Positions 45,444 through 54,317 of a stretch of DNA of 64,000 nucleotides are shown in pieces (the first letter of the stretch is position 1; every line of letters begins with the position of its first letter). Origin of the DNA: UBA7328 sp002471345 (lineage in GTDB: Bacteria; Bacteroidota; Bacteroidia; Chitinophagales; Saprospiraceae); the NCBI GenBank assembly GCA_964011275.1, contig CAXGOB010000003.1, forward strand, positions 1-64,000. Direction: 5' to 3'. The notes under the pieces are model-generated. The model was not told where the DNA came from. It saw only the letters and a list, made by a program, of their open reading frames with translations, and ran no database searches. A program made the position numbers and the translations under genes.

Positions 45444-46508
45444 CTAATTTGCCTTTGTACCTGTCCTAAAAGCATATAATAAAGTAAAAAAACTAGCCAA
45501 CAAAAGAACTCCAACATCTTGATGTAAAACACCAAGAATAACTGGAATACTTCCCAGCGCATTTACTAATGTCAATACACCTAAAACAATTTGAAACCCA
45601 AGCAAACCAAAAAAAATAAATATTATATAATTGAACACATCATGCCCATCTATCTTCAAAAATCTATAAAAAAAGACCAATGATATAATAGTGATAAGAT
45701 AAGCAGTATTACGATGTAAAAACTGAAACAAAGCTGGTGCAAAACTACTGGACTCATATGACGCCAAATTATTCCATGCCCAATTCCTATTATCCAACAA
45801 AACTTCAGGAATAAAAGACCCATTCATATCTGGCCAAGTTGGAAAAGCCAAAGCCGCTCTCATTCCTGATACAATACCTCCTAAAATTATCTGAATGCAT
45901 AACAAAATAAAAAAAGCTAAAAGGAAGGATCGCCATCTCCCAGAATTCAGCGACAATTTAGTCCATCTCTCTTTATAAAAACATTCTAGGATAACCCATA
46001 AAAGAGAAAGGAAAACAGCTATGCCAATGGATAAATGAATTGATAACTTATAAGCATTTACCCAAGGTCTTTCTATTAATCCACTGGCTACCATAATCCA
46101 TCCAAACAAAGCAGCCAATCCAGCAAAAAATATCACAATGCCCAATTTCCTCGATATCGCTTTGTCCACCATTCCCAGAAACCAGAATATTACAAATGGT
46201 ATGATAAAAGCAAAGCCCATCATCCTCGCCCATAGTCTATGAAAATATTCCCAGAAATAAATGAATTTAAAATCTGAAAGAGACATTCCTTCATTGATCT
46301 TTTGATATTGAGGTGTCATTTGATATTTACCAAATTCTTCAAGCCACTGGGTTTCACTAAAAGGTGGAAACACACCAAAAACTATATCCCATTCTGTAAT
46401 CGAAAGTCCACTTCCAGTAAGTCTTGTAATCCCGCCAATGACGATCTGCATGAAAACCAAGAACAATCCAAAGAACAACCAATATTTTACAATTCTAGAA
46501 TATTTCAT
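45444..46508 (-). CDS. ctaA: Heme A synthase (CtaA/COX15)
   Basis: 354 residues with eight membrane helices: the opening VFMQIVIGGITRLTGSGLSITEWDIVFGVFPP is the family signature. EYFHRLWARMMGF and HLSIGIAVFLSLL hold haem-binding histidines, and QFLHRNTAYLIT and GVLHQDVGVLLL hold the second pair. It hydroxylates the C8 methyl of haem O to make haem A for aa3-type oxidases. Its promoter is inside the proposed oriC gap. Confidence 0.93.
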   Translation of the reverse strand: MKYSRIVKYWLFFGLFLVFMQIVIGGITRLTGSGLSITEWDIVFGVFPPFSETQWLEEFGKYQMTPQYQKINEGMSLSDFKFIYFWEYFHRLWARMMGFAFIIPFVIFWFLGMVDKAISRKLGIVIFFAGLAALFGWIMVASGLIERPWVNAYKLSIHLSIGIAVFLSLLWVILECFYKERWTKLSLNSGRWRSFLLAFFILLCIQIILGGIVSGMRAALAFPTWPDMNGSFIPEVLLDNRNWAWNNLASYESSSFAPALFQFLHRNTAYLITIISLVFFYRFLKIDGHDVFNYIIFIFFGLLGFQIVLGVLTLVNALGSIPVILGVLHQDVGVLLLASFFTLLYAFRTGTKAN

Positions 46509-46526
46509 TTTTCAATCAATATTTGA

Positions 46527-46940
46527 AAATCAAATCAAAAGTAGTTGAATGATAATTTATCAAAACTGGATTTCTTCACTCTTAATAATATTTATAATTA
46601 GTCTTTATATAAAAGGTTATTATTTATTAAGCATGTATAAATGTTGATAACTATATAATAAACAATATTTTGACCTTTTTGTTAACAATATTTAACTATA
46701 AATATTTGATAATCAATTAATTAACTAAAACTTGTTAAGTTCCTAATTTTAATATAAACAGTTTAAACATGACTTATAAATGTGAATTGAATCACATTGG
46801 ATTCACGTTTGTGAGAAAACTAAAGACTACTACTAATTAATCCCCTATTAATTCACATTTTGATACCTACAATTGCATTATGTACATTGTACAATATGAT
46901 GAGATTATGTATATATTAAAATTTTAATGTTAATAATATT
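46527..46940. other. Proposed chromosomal replication origin (oriC)
   Basis: A 432-bp gap between divergent ctaA and dtd. Bases 46561-46740 contain only 31 G/C in 180 (hand count), including TTGTTAACAA (46679-46688), fitting a DNA unwinding element. Next to it, at about 46780-46857, is a cluster of ATTCACA/TGTGAAT-type repeats. The best DnaA-box matches are TAATTCACA (46849-46857, one mismatch to TTATNCACA) and TGTTGATAA (46642-46650, one mismatch on the other strand). Two parS-like sites lie 2 kb to the left. No perfect TTATCCACA box was found, so this is a proposal. Confidence 0.5.
46536..46564 (-). promoter_or_regulatory. Promoter of ctaA (TTTG-N17-TACTTTTG)
   Basis: On the minus strand TTTG (46561-46564) and TACTTTTG (46536-46543) are 17 bp apart, a full consensus match, 28 bp before the ctaA ATG. 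Confidence 0.72.
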
Positions 46941-47390
46941 ATGAGAGCCGTATTACAAAGAGTCAATGAAGCAAGTGTAATAGTAGATCATAAAGAAGTA
47001 GGAAAAATCAACAAAGGCTTACTTATTCTTATGGGAGTAACTGAAGAAGATGATCAAAATGACATTGAGTGGCTAACAAAAAAAATCATCAATATGAGAA
47101 TTTTTGGAGATGCCGAGGGAAAGATGAATTTGAGCCTGAAAGATATAGATGGAGAAGTGCTGATAGTGAGTCAGTTTACCTTATATGCGAGCACTAAAAA
47201 AGGAAATAGACCATCATACCTACGTTCTGCAAAACCTATTACAGCGATACCACTATATGAATCTTTTGTAGATGAGTTTCGAAAACATGATATCAACCCT
47301 GAAGAAGGGATATTTGGAGCTGATATGAAGGTTCATCTGATTAATGATGGACCAGTGACTATATCTTTAGATACTAAAGAAAAAGAGTAA
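46941..47390 (+). CDS. dtd: D-aminoacyl-tRNA deacylase
   Basis: 149 residues, opening MRAVLQRVNEASVIVD. The active-site motifs SQFTLYASTKKGNRPSY and NDGPVTISLD (the GPV cis-proline loop) are intact. It recycles D-aminoacyl-tRNA and misacylated glycyl-tRNA(Ala). The TAA overlaps the ATG of the MazG-like gene by one base. First gene of the rightward run beside the proposed origin. Confidence 0.96.
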   Translation: MRAVLQRVNEASVIVDHKEVGKINKGLLILMGVTEEDDQNDIEWLTKKIINMRIFGDAEGKMNLSLKDIDGEVLIVSQFTLYASTKKGNRPSYLRSAKPITAIPLYESFVDEFRKHDINPEEGIFGADMKVHLINDGPVTISLDTKEKE

Positions 47391-47728
47391 TGACATTAAC
47401 AGAATGGCAGAAGGAGGTTGATGATTGGATCTCAACTTATGGTGTTAGGTATTTTGACGAAAAGACAAATTCACTACTTCTTGCCGAAGAGGTAGGTGAG
47501 TTTTGTAAACTTATTGCTAGGAAATATGGTGAACAGTCTTTTAAAAATACTGAGGATAAAAATTCTGTTGATCAGAAGATAGGAGATGAAATTGGAGATG
47601 TTTTTTTTGTCCTTACTTGTTTAGCTAACCAAATGGGATATAATCTAAATTCCATTTTGGAAAAGAATATGAGTAAGAAGACAAAAAGAGATAAGGTAAG
47701 GCATCATAAAAATGAAAAATTAAGTTAA
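47390..47728 (+). CDS. MazG-like nucleotide pyrophosphohydrolase
   Basis: 112 residues, all-alpha NTP-PPase of the MazG-like superfamily: LLLAEEVGEFCKLIARKYGEQ holds the first ExxE metal site (LAEEVGE), and IGDEIGDVFFVLTCLANQMGYNL the second (DEIGD). It should hydrolyse (d)NTPs, possibly damaged ones, for pool sanitation. One-base overlap with dtd; this gene pair is common in Bacteroidota. Confidence 0.87.
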   Translation: MTLTEWQKEVDDWISTYGVRYFDEKTNSLLLAEEVGEFCKLIARKYGEQSFKNTEDKNSVDQKIGDEIGDVFFVLTCLANQMGYNLNSILEKNMSKKTKRDKVRHHKNEKLS

Positions 47729-47734
47729 AACCAA

Positions 47735-48820
47735 ATGAGAAAACTATTGGTTCCTTTTTTACTCGTTATTCCGTTTTTGTTCAATGGACAACAGGTAGTA
47801 GAAAATGTAGTACTTATTACACTAGATGGTTTGAGATGGCAAGAGGTTTATGGTGGTGCAGTGGATAGTATGATGATGAATGAAATATTGACAAAAGACA
47901 AAGAGGAAGTTTTGACTCGATTTAGTGGAAAAAATAGAAATGTGGCTAGAGAAAAATTGATGCCTTGGTTTTGGACTAAAATTGCTAACGAAGGTCAGTT
48001 GTATGGTAACCGGTGGAAAGGAAATAAAATGACGTGCACCAATCGTTTTAGGTTTTCCTATCCTGGATACAATGAAATTCTTACAGGGTACAGTGATCCA
48101 GAAATAGATAGCAACGAAAAGAAGTATAATCAAAATACAACCATCTTAGAATGGCTTCATAAAAAACCAGAATTTGCAGGAAGAGTTGCTGCTTTTGCTT
48201 CATGGGATGTCTTTCCATATATCATCAATGATAAGCGTAGTGGCATTCCGGTTAATGCTGGATTTAGCAAAGCAAAGGACACATATCTCACATTTACAGA
48301 ACAACTACTAAATGACCTTCAAGATCAAATTCCTAGCCCTTGGTCTGCAGTAAGACTAGATGCTTTCACCCATAACTATATGATAGAATATATGAAAAAG
48401 CATCACCCCAGAGTGATTTATATATCTTATGGTGAGACCGATGATTTTGCTCATGATGGTAGATATGATAACTATCTAAAATCAACACACCAAACTGATC
48501 AATGGATAAAAGCATTATGGAAATTTATCGAAGCCGACCCATATTATGCGGGAAATACATCTTTAGTGATAACAACGGATCATGGAAGAGGAACATCACC
48601 TATGACAGAGTGGAAAGGGCATGGAACCACAACACTTGGGTCAAATGAGATTTGGGCAGCAGCTTTAGGCCCGAATATTCCCGCTATTGGAGAAGTTAAT
48701 TCAGATGATCTTTTGTTTCAAAGCCAGATTGCTAAAACCATAGCCGCTATATTAGGATATGATTATAATGGAGGTAAATACGAGGCAGGGGATGTAATTT
48801 CTACAATGATAAACAAGTAG
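47735..48820 (+). CDS. Secreted alkaline-phosphatase-superfamily protein
   Basis: 361 residues with signal peptide (MRKLLVPFLLVIPFLFNG). The N-terminal VVLITLDGLRWQEVYGGA gives the first metal aspartate. MTCTNRFRFSYPGYNEILTGY carries the likely nucleophile region; YISYGETDDFAHDGRYDNYL and VITTDHGRGTSPMTEWKGHG supply further metal-binding Asp/His. This is the phosphodiesterase/sulfatase-like fold, substrate unknown. It follows the MazG-like gene by 6 bp. Confidence 0.82.
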   Translation: MRKLLVPFLLVIPFLFNGQQVVENVVLITLDGLRWQEVYGGAVDSMMMNEILTKDKEEVLTRFSGKNRNVAREKLMPWFWTKIANEGQLYGNRWKGNKMTCTNRFRFSYPGYNEILTGYSDPEIDSNEKKYNQNTTILEWLHKKPEFAGRVAAFASWDVFPYIINDKRSGIPVNAGFSKAKDTYLTFTEQLLNDLQDQIPSPWSAVRLDAFTHNYMIEYMKKHHPRVIYISYGETDDFAHDGRYDNYLKSTHQTDQWIKALWKFIEADPYYAGNTSLVITTDHGRGTSPMTEWKGHGTTTLGSNEIWAAALGPNIPAIGEVNSDDLLFQSQIAKTIAAILGYDYNGGKYEAGDVISTMINK

Positions 48821-48834
48821 ATAATTATAAAACA

Positions 48835-49860
48835 TTGAGAAAATTATCTATAGTCACAAAATTTAGTTTAGTCATAATTATAGCGGCTACGCTATTGGCA
48901 ATATTCTGTTATGTTCTTGTGTCCGATCAATCTCCTAGTGCAAATCTGCAGATTCCGGAGATAGCTCTTCTTAAACCTGGTACTAGCCAAAAAATTTATA
49001 AGGAAAAAATACTTGAGGATAAAAATGAAAGTTTAATCACACATATTATCAAGGGAAAAAGTGATCCATTCAAATATTATCCAATTGACAGTGTAAAAGT
49101 GGGCAGGAGCAATTCTATTCTCTATTATGGTCAGATTCAACGAAGAATAGAGAATAAAGATGAAAATACTGTAGTAAAAAGAAGTTTTTGGCTAGGGACT
49201 GATAAGTATGGACGCGATATGCTGAGCAGACTAATAGTCGGCTTGAGAGTTTCTTTATTTGTTGGACTATTTGCAGTAGTCCTTTCGGTTATCATTGGGG
49301 CATTTTTTGGAATAGTATCAGGATACTTTGGTGGATGGACAGACAGAGTAGTTATGACGATTATTAATGTGAATTGGTCAATTCCTACCCTATTATTAGC
49401 ATTTGCCATTTTGTTGGTGATGGATAGAGGATTGATGGCTATATACTTGGCCATTGGATTAACATTGTGGGTAGATTTAGCTAGAATATTAAGAGGGCAA
49501 GTTATGGAGCTTCGCTCTAAAGAGTTTATTCTAGCAGCTCAGACAATGGGAATGTCTTCATGGCGTATCATGTGGAAACATATTTTGCCTAATCTCTACG
49601 GGACTATTTTGGTAATTGCATCCATAAATTTTGCCACGGCCATTTTGGTAGAAGCAGGATTAAGCTATTTGGGGTTAGGAGTTCAACCTCCTGTACCATC
49701 ATTAGGCAACATGTTAAAGGAAAATTATGGCTATGCTACAAGTGGTTATGTCGTTTTATCCATGGCACCTGCCTTGATAATTTCACTTTTGGTCTTATCT
49801 TTTAATCTTCTGGGTAATGGTTTAAGAGACTATTACGATATTAGAAGATCGGTAAAGTAA
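48835..49860 (+). CDS. ABC transporter permease, OppC/DppC type
   Basis: 341 residues. One N-terminal helix (about 8-28), a hydrophilic stretch to about 115 with the GTDKYGRDMLSRL motif typical of DppC, then five helices with the EAA-like LAAQTMGMSSWRIMWKHILPN. It should form half of a peptide-type importer. The start is TTG (48835-48837). The partner DppB permease, ATPases and binding protein are not adjacent. Confidence 0.85.
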   Translation: MRKLSIVTKFSLVIIIAATLLAIFCYVLVSDQSPSANLQIPEIALLKPGTSQKIYKEKILEDKNESLITHIIKGKSDPFKYYPIDSVKVGRSNSILYYGQIQRRIENKDENTVVKRSFWLGTDKYGRDMLSRLIVGLRVSLFVGLFAVVLSVIIGAFFGIVSGYFGGWTDRVVMTIINVNWSIPTLLLAFAILLVMDRGLMAIYLAIGLTLWVDLARILRGQVMELRSKEFILAAQTMGMSSWRIMWKHILPNLYGTILVIASINFATAILVEAGLSYLGLGVQPPVPSLGNMLKENYGYATSGYVVLSMAPALIISLLVLSFNLLGNGLRDYYDIRRSVK

Positions 49861-49862
49861 TC

Positions 49863-51098
49863 ATGAGTAGAGAAATTCTTCTATTAGAAAAGTTAGAAAA
49901 AGATTTAAGCCTTAAGGAGCTACAAATCAAAAGTCTGCTTACAATAACTCAAGCCATCAATGAAAATGTATCTGCTGATGGTTTATTCAATATGTATCGT
50001 TCATTTCTTTCATGGGAAATGGGCATCGATAAAATGGGACTTTTTATTCCCAATGGAAAAAATTGGATTTGTGCATCTCACATTAATTTGAGACCCAACC
50101 AAAAGTCAGATGAAATAATAGAAGAGCTTCTTAAATACAATCGCCTTCACACGATCAAGGGTGAAGACCCCAGCTTGCTTCAGATGTTCGACATAATTAT
50201 TCCGGTTTTTCACAAAGAAGCTCCTATTGCTTATGCCATTATTGGAGGTATAAAGGACAAGAATGACTTATATAATAAAATACAGTTTATAACGACAATA
50301 ACAAATATCATTGCTGTAGCTATTGAGAACAAAAGACTTTTTAAAGAACAAATAGAGCAAGAAAAATTTAAAAAAGAAATAGAGTTGGCTGGTGAGGTTC
50401 AAAAGATGCTCATTCCTAATACCTTACCCAAAACCGATTTTATTGATCTATCAATGATTTATAAACCGCACCTTAATATTGGTGGGGATTATTTGGATGT
50501 TATAAGGTTTGATGAAGACAGATATGCTCTTTGTATTGCCGATATTTCTGGTAAAGGTGTGCCTGCAGCATTACTGATGGCTAATTTTCAGGCAATGATT
50601 CAATCGCTGATCTATCAATATAGAGACCTTGAGACTTTTGTCTTCGCTTTAAATCAGACTGTTTATAGAGTTACCCAAAGTGATAAGTTCATTACTTTTT
50701 TTGTTTGTGAGGTTGATATTAAGGCCAAAAAACTTAAATATGTCAATGCAGGCCATTATCCTCCAGTTTTTTATACTGATGGAAAGATTCAGAGACTAGA
50801 AGAAGGGTGTACTGTAATTGGGGCCTTTGAAAAATTACCAGAAATAAAGGAGGCCACCATAGATCTTGGAAAAGAATCCCTCATCATGTGCTTTACCGAT
50901 GGATTGGCTGATTTAAGAAATGATTTTGGTGATTATTACAATGATGAAAAGATAGAACGCTTTGTGAATACAAATGGAATAAAACCTGCTGAAGAATTCA
51001 ATCAAATACTATTAAAAGAAATTGATAAATTTAAACAGGACCAACAGTATCCAGATGATATTGCCATATTGACTTGTAAAGTGTTTACTGAAAAATAG
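49863..51098 (+). CDS. GAF-SpoIIE (PP2C-type) serine phosphatase
   Basis: 411 residues: a coiled N-terminus (LEKLEKDLSLKELQIKSLLTITQAI), a GAF-like sensory region (about 40-165), a linker helix (KRLFKEQIEQEKFKKEIELAGEVQKML) and a PPM phosphatase domain with GGDYLDV, DISGKGVPAALLMA, NAGHYPP and CFTDGLAD metal-site motifs. Such proteins usually control anti-sigma-antagonist partners; none is nearby. It begins 2 bp after the permease gene. Confidence 0.9.
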   Translation: MSREILLLEKLEKDLSLKELQIKSLLTITQAINENVSADGLFNMYRSFLSWEMGIDKMGLFIPNGKNWICASHINLRPNQKSDEIIEELLKYNRLHTIKGEDPSLLQMFDIIIPVFHKEAPIAYAIIGGIKDKNDLYNKIQFITTITNIIAVAIENKRLFKEQIEQEKFKKEIELAGEVQKMLIPNTLPKTDFIDLSMIYKPHLNIGGDYLDVIRFDEDRYALCIADISGKGVPAALLMANFQAMIQSLIYQYRDLETFVFALNQTVYRVTQSDKFITFFVCEVDIKAKKLKYVNAGHYPPVFYTDGKIQRLEEGCTVIGAFEKLPEIKEATIDLGKESLIMCFTDGLADLRNDFGDYYNDEKIERFVNTNGIKPAEEFNQILLKEIDKFKQDQQYPDDIAILTCKVFTEK

Positions 51099-51105
51099 AA
51101 ATGAA

Positions 51106-51903
51106 ATGAAAAATAAATATGTAGCTGCAGTGATGGCCTTTTTGTTGGGTTCTTTTGGTGTACACAAGTTTTACTTGAGAGAACCAGGTGCAGGCATATT
51201 TTATGTGATGTTGTTTATGATGACACAAGAGTTTTTTCCCATTTCTTCAATTTTGGGTATAATTGATGGGATGCGTTACTTAACAATGGGTCAGGCTGAA
51301 TTTGATAGAAAGTTTAACGGTGGAAAAAAAGCTCAATTACCGCCTTCCCTTGGTAGAAGAAGGAAAAAGCGCACTGTAAATAGGGAGTACTATGAATATC
51401 CCGAAAGAGGACAAAAGAGCCGAATCCCTAAAAGAAAACGAAGTGTACTTAGATCCAATCCATTTAAGAAAAGCGGTCTCAAAAAATATAAGGAGTTTGA
51501 TATTGAAGAAGCAATCGTGGATTTTGAAAAGGGTCTCAAAATTCAACCTAATGATGAAAGCCTTCATTTCCATTTAGCATGTGCTTATTCATTACTGGAA
51601 AATAAGGAAAAGGCTTTTGACCACGTTAGCAAAGCAGTACAGAGTGGATTTTCTGATTTTAAAAAGATTCAAAACCATGATGATTTAGCATATATGAGAA
51701 TTCAACCAGAATTTGAAAAATTTAAAACAAATGGTTTTAAAGAAAAGGTAGAAAGATCCAATCCTTCTAAAAAGGAGAGCACCGAAGATGCAGATGAGTT
51801 CTTATTAGAAAAGTTGGGAAAATTAGTGGAGATGAGAAAGAGAGGAATAGTAACAGAAGCAGATTTTAGAATTGAGAGAGAAAAAATTCTGCGTAAAGCA
51901 TAG
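51106..51903 (+). CDS. TM2-TPR-SHOCT domain protein
   Basis: 265 residues in an unusual order. An N-terminal TM2 domain has two helices (KNKYVAAVMAFLLGSFGVHKFYLREPGAGIFYVMLFMM…ILGIIDGMRYLTMG). A very basic linker follows (about 80-130, RRRKKRTVNREYYEYPERGQKSRIPKRKR). Then come TPR-like helices (about 134-200, YKEFDIEEAIVDFEKGLKIQPNDESLHFHLACAYSLL) and a C-terminal SHOCT-like hairpin (LEKLGKLVEMRKRGIVTEADFRIEREKIL). It is membrane-anchored; role unknown. Eight bp follow the phosphatase gene. Confidence 0.8.
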   Translation: MKNKYVAAVMAFLLGSFGVHKFYLREPGAGIFYVMLFMMTQEFFPISSILGIIDGMRYLTMGQAEFDRKFNGGKKAQLPPSLGRRRKKRTVNREYYEYPERGQKSRIPKRKRSVLRSNPFKKSGLKKYKEFDIEEAIVDFEKGLKIQPNDESLHFHLACAYSLLENKEKAFDHVSKAVQSGFSDFKKIQNHDDLAYMRIQPEFEKFKTNGFKEKVERSNPSKKESTEDADEFLLEKLGKLVEMRKRGIVTEADFRIEREKILRKA

Positions 51904-51915
51904 ATATATTTTGAG

Positions 51916-52572
51916 ATGATAGCAGAAATATTAATAGAAAAAATAGAAGGAGCCTCTTCAGAGGAGAAAGTAGAAAATGTGGCTAATATTCTCCAAAATG
52001 AGGATATAACCGAAATCGTAGTTTTAGAAAATGGTAGATATATCCATATGCTAAGAGAAATCGATATCATGAGCTCCTTAAAAAATAGAATTTCTGAAAT
52101 AACCACAGAACGAGAGGGGTATTTTGCATATGAAGAGGAACATTTTCTAAAATCTCTACATAAAATGCATGTCAATGACTTATCAATACTGCCAGTTGTG
52201 GATAAGAACATGACTTACCTAGGAGCTTTAAGAAAGGAGTCTGTTTTGGACTATTTATGTGAACAATACGCTGTATCTGAAAGTGATAGCATTATAATAA
52301 TAGAACAAGGAATTAGAGATTACTCATTGGCGACAATAAGCAGAATTGTAGAAGAGGAAGGGGGAAAGGTGTTGGGCGTATTTATTGGTACAGCAAAAGG
52401 CTCGAAGGAAAAGATATGGGTGAGTTTGACAATTCAAACGACCTCTCTAAATAAGACTGTAGCCTCTTTGGAAAGACATGAATACCAGATTATTGCTCAT
52501 ATGAGTGCAGAAGAAAACCAAACTATAATTAAGGAAAGATATGAGTCTCTTATGACATTTCTAAATGTGTGA
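51916..52572 (+). CDS. CBS-domain protein with ACT-like C-terminal half
   Basis: 218 residues. The N-terminal half carries CBS repeats (ITEIVVLENGRYIHMLREIDIMSSL; LHKMHVNDLSILPVVDKNMTYLGALRKESVLDYL), which bind adenine nucleotides. The C-terminal half (SIIIIEQGIRDYSLATISRIVEEEGGKVLGVFIG) is ACT-like. A homologous but broken copy of its C-terminal half lies at about 54033-54300. Last intact gene of the run that begins at dtd. Confidence 0.83.
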   Translation: MIAEILIEKIEGASSEEKVENVANILQNEDITEIVVLENGRYIHMLREIDIMSSLKNRISEITTEREGYFAYEEEHFLKSLHKMHVNDLSILPVVDKNMTYLGALRKESVLDYLCEQYAVSESDSIIIIEQGIRDYSLATISRIVEEEGGKVLGVFIGTAKGSKEKIWVSLTIQTTSLNKTVASLERHEYQIIAHMSAEENQTIIKERYESLMTFLNV

Positions 52573-52591
52573 GACAACGCAATAAGTAAAA

Positions 52592-53000
52592 ATGCCTATC
52601 CACTTTAAACCTTTTTAGCTAGTCTCTTATATTTAGATCTGTAGATAGCGTACAAAATTCGTCAGCCTGTAATTGACAATCTACATTTGTTGGAAAGAAA
52701 TACCAATGTTTTCTGAATTTGGAGAGCGTATAACCCATATAAAGCAGTCATATGTATTGATGATAGCTCATTTTATTGTCTGTATTTTTATTCCAAAGGA
52801 GGGGGCATTTAAAAAATATTCAAAACTGAACTTGGCAGATCCTTAAAGCTAGGTTTCCAAACATCATGAATTATTATTAAGGAATACGTCCAGTTTCTGA
52901 GTACAGTTGACCTTTAGTAGGATAACATGCAAGAAATTAGAGTTGTTACTTATTCTCAAGGGCATAGAATCCCTTATTGATCAACATGACTATAGAGCTC
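52592..53000 (+). pseudogene. Decayed comF paralogue
   Basis: Aligned by eye with the intact comF (54318-55004). Both begin ATGC…CACnTTAAAC, share GTCTCTTATAT (52622-52632 and 54346-54356), AGCCTGT…GACAA, and an identical 20-bp block (52687-52706 and 54419-54438). They continue alike through TATTnTATTCnAAA to about 52845, then more weakly to about 53000. In-frame TAG at about 52641, a frameshift near 52686 and a small deletion before it destroy the reading frame. It lies directly after the intact CBS gene. The right end is approximate. Confidence 0.75.
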
Positions 53001-53030
53001 AGTTGTAGACCTTCAATACTATTAATGGAA

Positions 53031-53963
53031 CTAATTGTAATTATTGCTTAGTTCGTAATCAGCAGTTTGAATTGAGTAGTTCTGAGAAGAGATTTTCTTA
53101 GTTTCCCATGTCGACACTTTTTTATCTTTTGTGCGCTTTGTTTTGGCACGCATTAACATTCCACTAGAAAACTCAGCAAAAAGCTCATTATTCTCATAAA
53201 AGTTAGGAGACAACTGTTTCATCATTTTGCCATAAGATTCTCCCCAACTCACATTGGAATCCAAACAAATGTAGAAATCTGACTCTTCTTTATCCGTCTT
53301 TATGTTATATCCTTTGGATTGACAATCCAAAATCTTTTTGCTTTTGATTTCACTAATTTTTGCGCCGTCCATTTGATTTTTGACTTCTTGTTCAAATTGT
53401 GGAGAAAATGATTTAGCGAGCTTCATAACATTGGGAACCGCCATAGCAGTTTTCTTAGATTCATTAAAGATTGTCACAATGTCCTTCTCAAAATCATATA
53501 CTATTATTTGTGTTCCATTCTCCTCTTGTTCCATGCCAAATATTGGTTCTCCTTGATTTACCATCATTTTCATCTTGTTAGCTTTTTTAGAGCCATAATC
53601 GTACACTTCTACTTCTATTACTTTATTAAACTCATAAGATTCTGGCAGATCTACTGTACCGAACATTGAGCCCCACATATCAGTCATGGCAGAAGCTCTC
53701 TCTTCTTCATTTTTATAATCTTCATCATCCCATTCTTTACCATACTGCTCTTTATATTTTTGCCTAAACATCTCATCGTACATTTTATCTAGAGGCCGAA
53801 CAGCTCTATTAGCCAGCTCTGTAGAGATACCCTCAACAATTTTGTCTTCTACTTGATTACCTATCTTATCTGCAGCTCGATCTAACACTTTTTTAAAGAA
53901 CTGGGCATCTACTACAGATACTGTTCCAATAACAATCAAGAGGGTTGTGATTAACTTATTCAT
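53031..53963 (-). CDS. DUF4412-like secreted protein
   Basis: 310 residues with a signal peptide (MNKLITTLLIVIGTVSVVDA), then a helical, charged region (FFKKVLDRAADKIGNQVEDKIVEGI), a Met-rich patch near WGSMFGTVD, and a beta-rich part (KMKMMVNQGEPIFGMEQEENGTQIIVYDFEKDIVTIFNE) typical of DUF4412. Function unknown. It is transcribed against its neighbours and sits exactly between the two copies of the duplicated CBS-comF segment. Confidence 0.72.
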   Translation of the reverse strand: MNKLITTLLIVIGTVSVVDAQFFKKVLDRAADKIGNQVEDKIVEGISTELANRAVRPLDKMYDEMFRQKYKEQYGKEWDDEDYKNEEERASAMTDMWGSMFGTVDLPESYEFNKVIEVEVYDYGSKKANKMKMMVNQGEPIFGMEQEENGTQIIVYDFEKDIVTIFNESKKTAMAVPNVMKLAKSFSPQFEQEVKNQMDGAKISEIKSKKILDCQSKGYNIKTDKEESDFYICLDSNVSWGESYGKMMKQLSPNFYENNELFAEFSSGMLMRAKTKRTKDKKVSTWETKKISSQNYSIQTADYELSNNYN

Positions 53964-54032
53964 ATATTTAAGTCTTTATAATAGACAAATTTAAAAACAT
54001 TAAACCATATTTTGTGAAGGTTCCTTCCACTC

Positions 54033-54300
54033 GAATTAGTTTCACCCTCAACAATATTATCGTTAACATGAGTAGAATTGACGAAGAGGAGAAGTGTTAA
54101 GAGTAGTTATTGGCATAACAAAAGTTTTACAAGAAAAGGTATGGGTCAGCTAGAGAAATAAAGAACTTTTAAACATAAAACAGTTGATTTTCTGGGAACT
54201 TATTATTACTTGATTATAAGCTATACGAACAGAAAATAATATCAGTCAAGTATCGAATAACGAAATGAATTTGATCATGATTTATTAAACGTATATTATG
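54033..54300 (+). pseudogene. Decayed copy of the CBS-protein gene (3' part)
   Basis: Non-coding DNA between the DUF4412-like gene and comF that aligns by eye with the 3' part of the intact CBS gene (about 52310-52572). Shared blocks are AGAATTG…GAAGAGGA (54074-54090), GTGTT, TTATTGG and CAAAAG, and GAAAAG-TATGGGT (54132-54145), then GATTAT…CAGAA and ATGA…ATTT. Stops occur in every frame. The 5' part of the gene is not recognisable. Immediately followed by intact comF, mirroring the left copy. Confidence 0.7.
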
Positions 54301-54317
54301 ATTTGAAGCCTCTAATA

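Noticed and set aside
51702..52211. 169-codon minus-strand frame across the TM2 and CBS genes
   Set aside because: Spans two well-supported genes and the gap between them; Ser/Phe-rich composition is typical of a reverse shadow.
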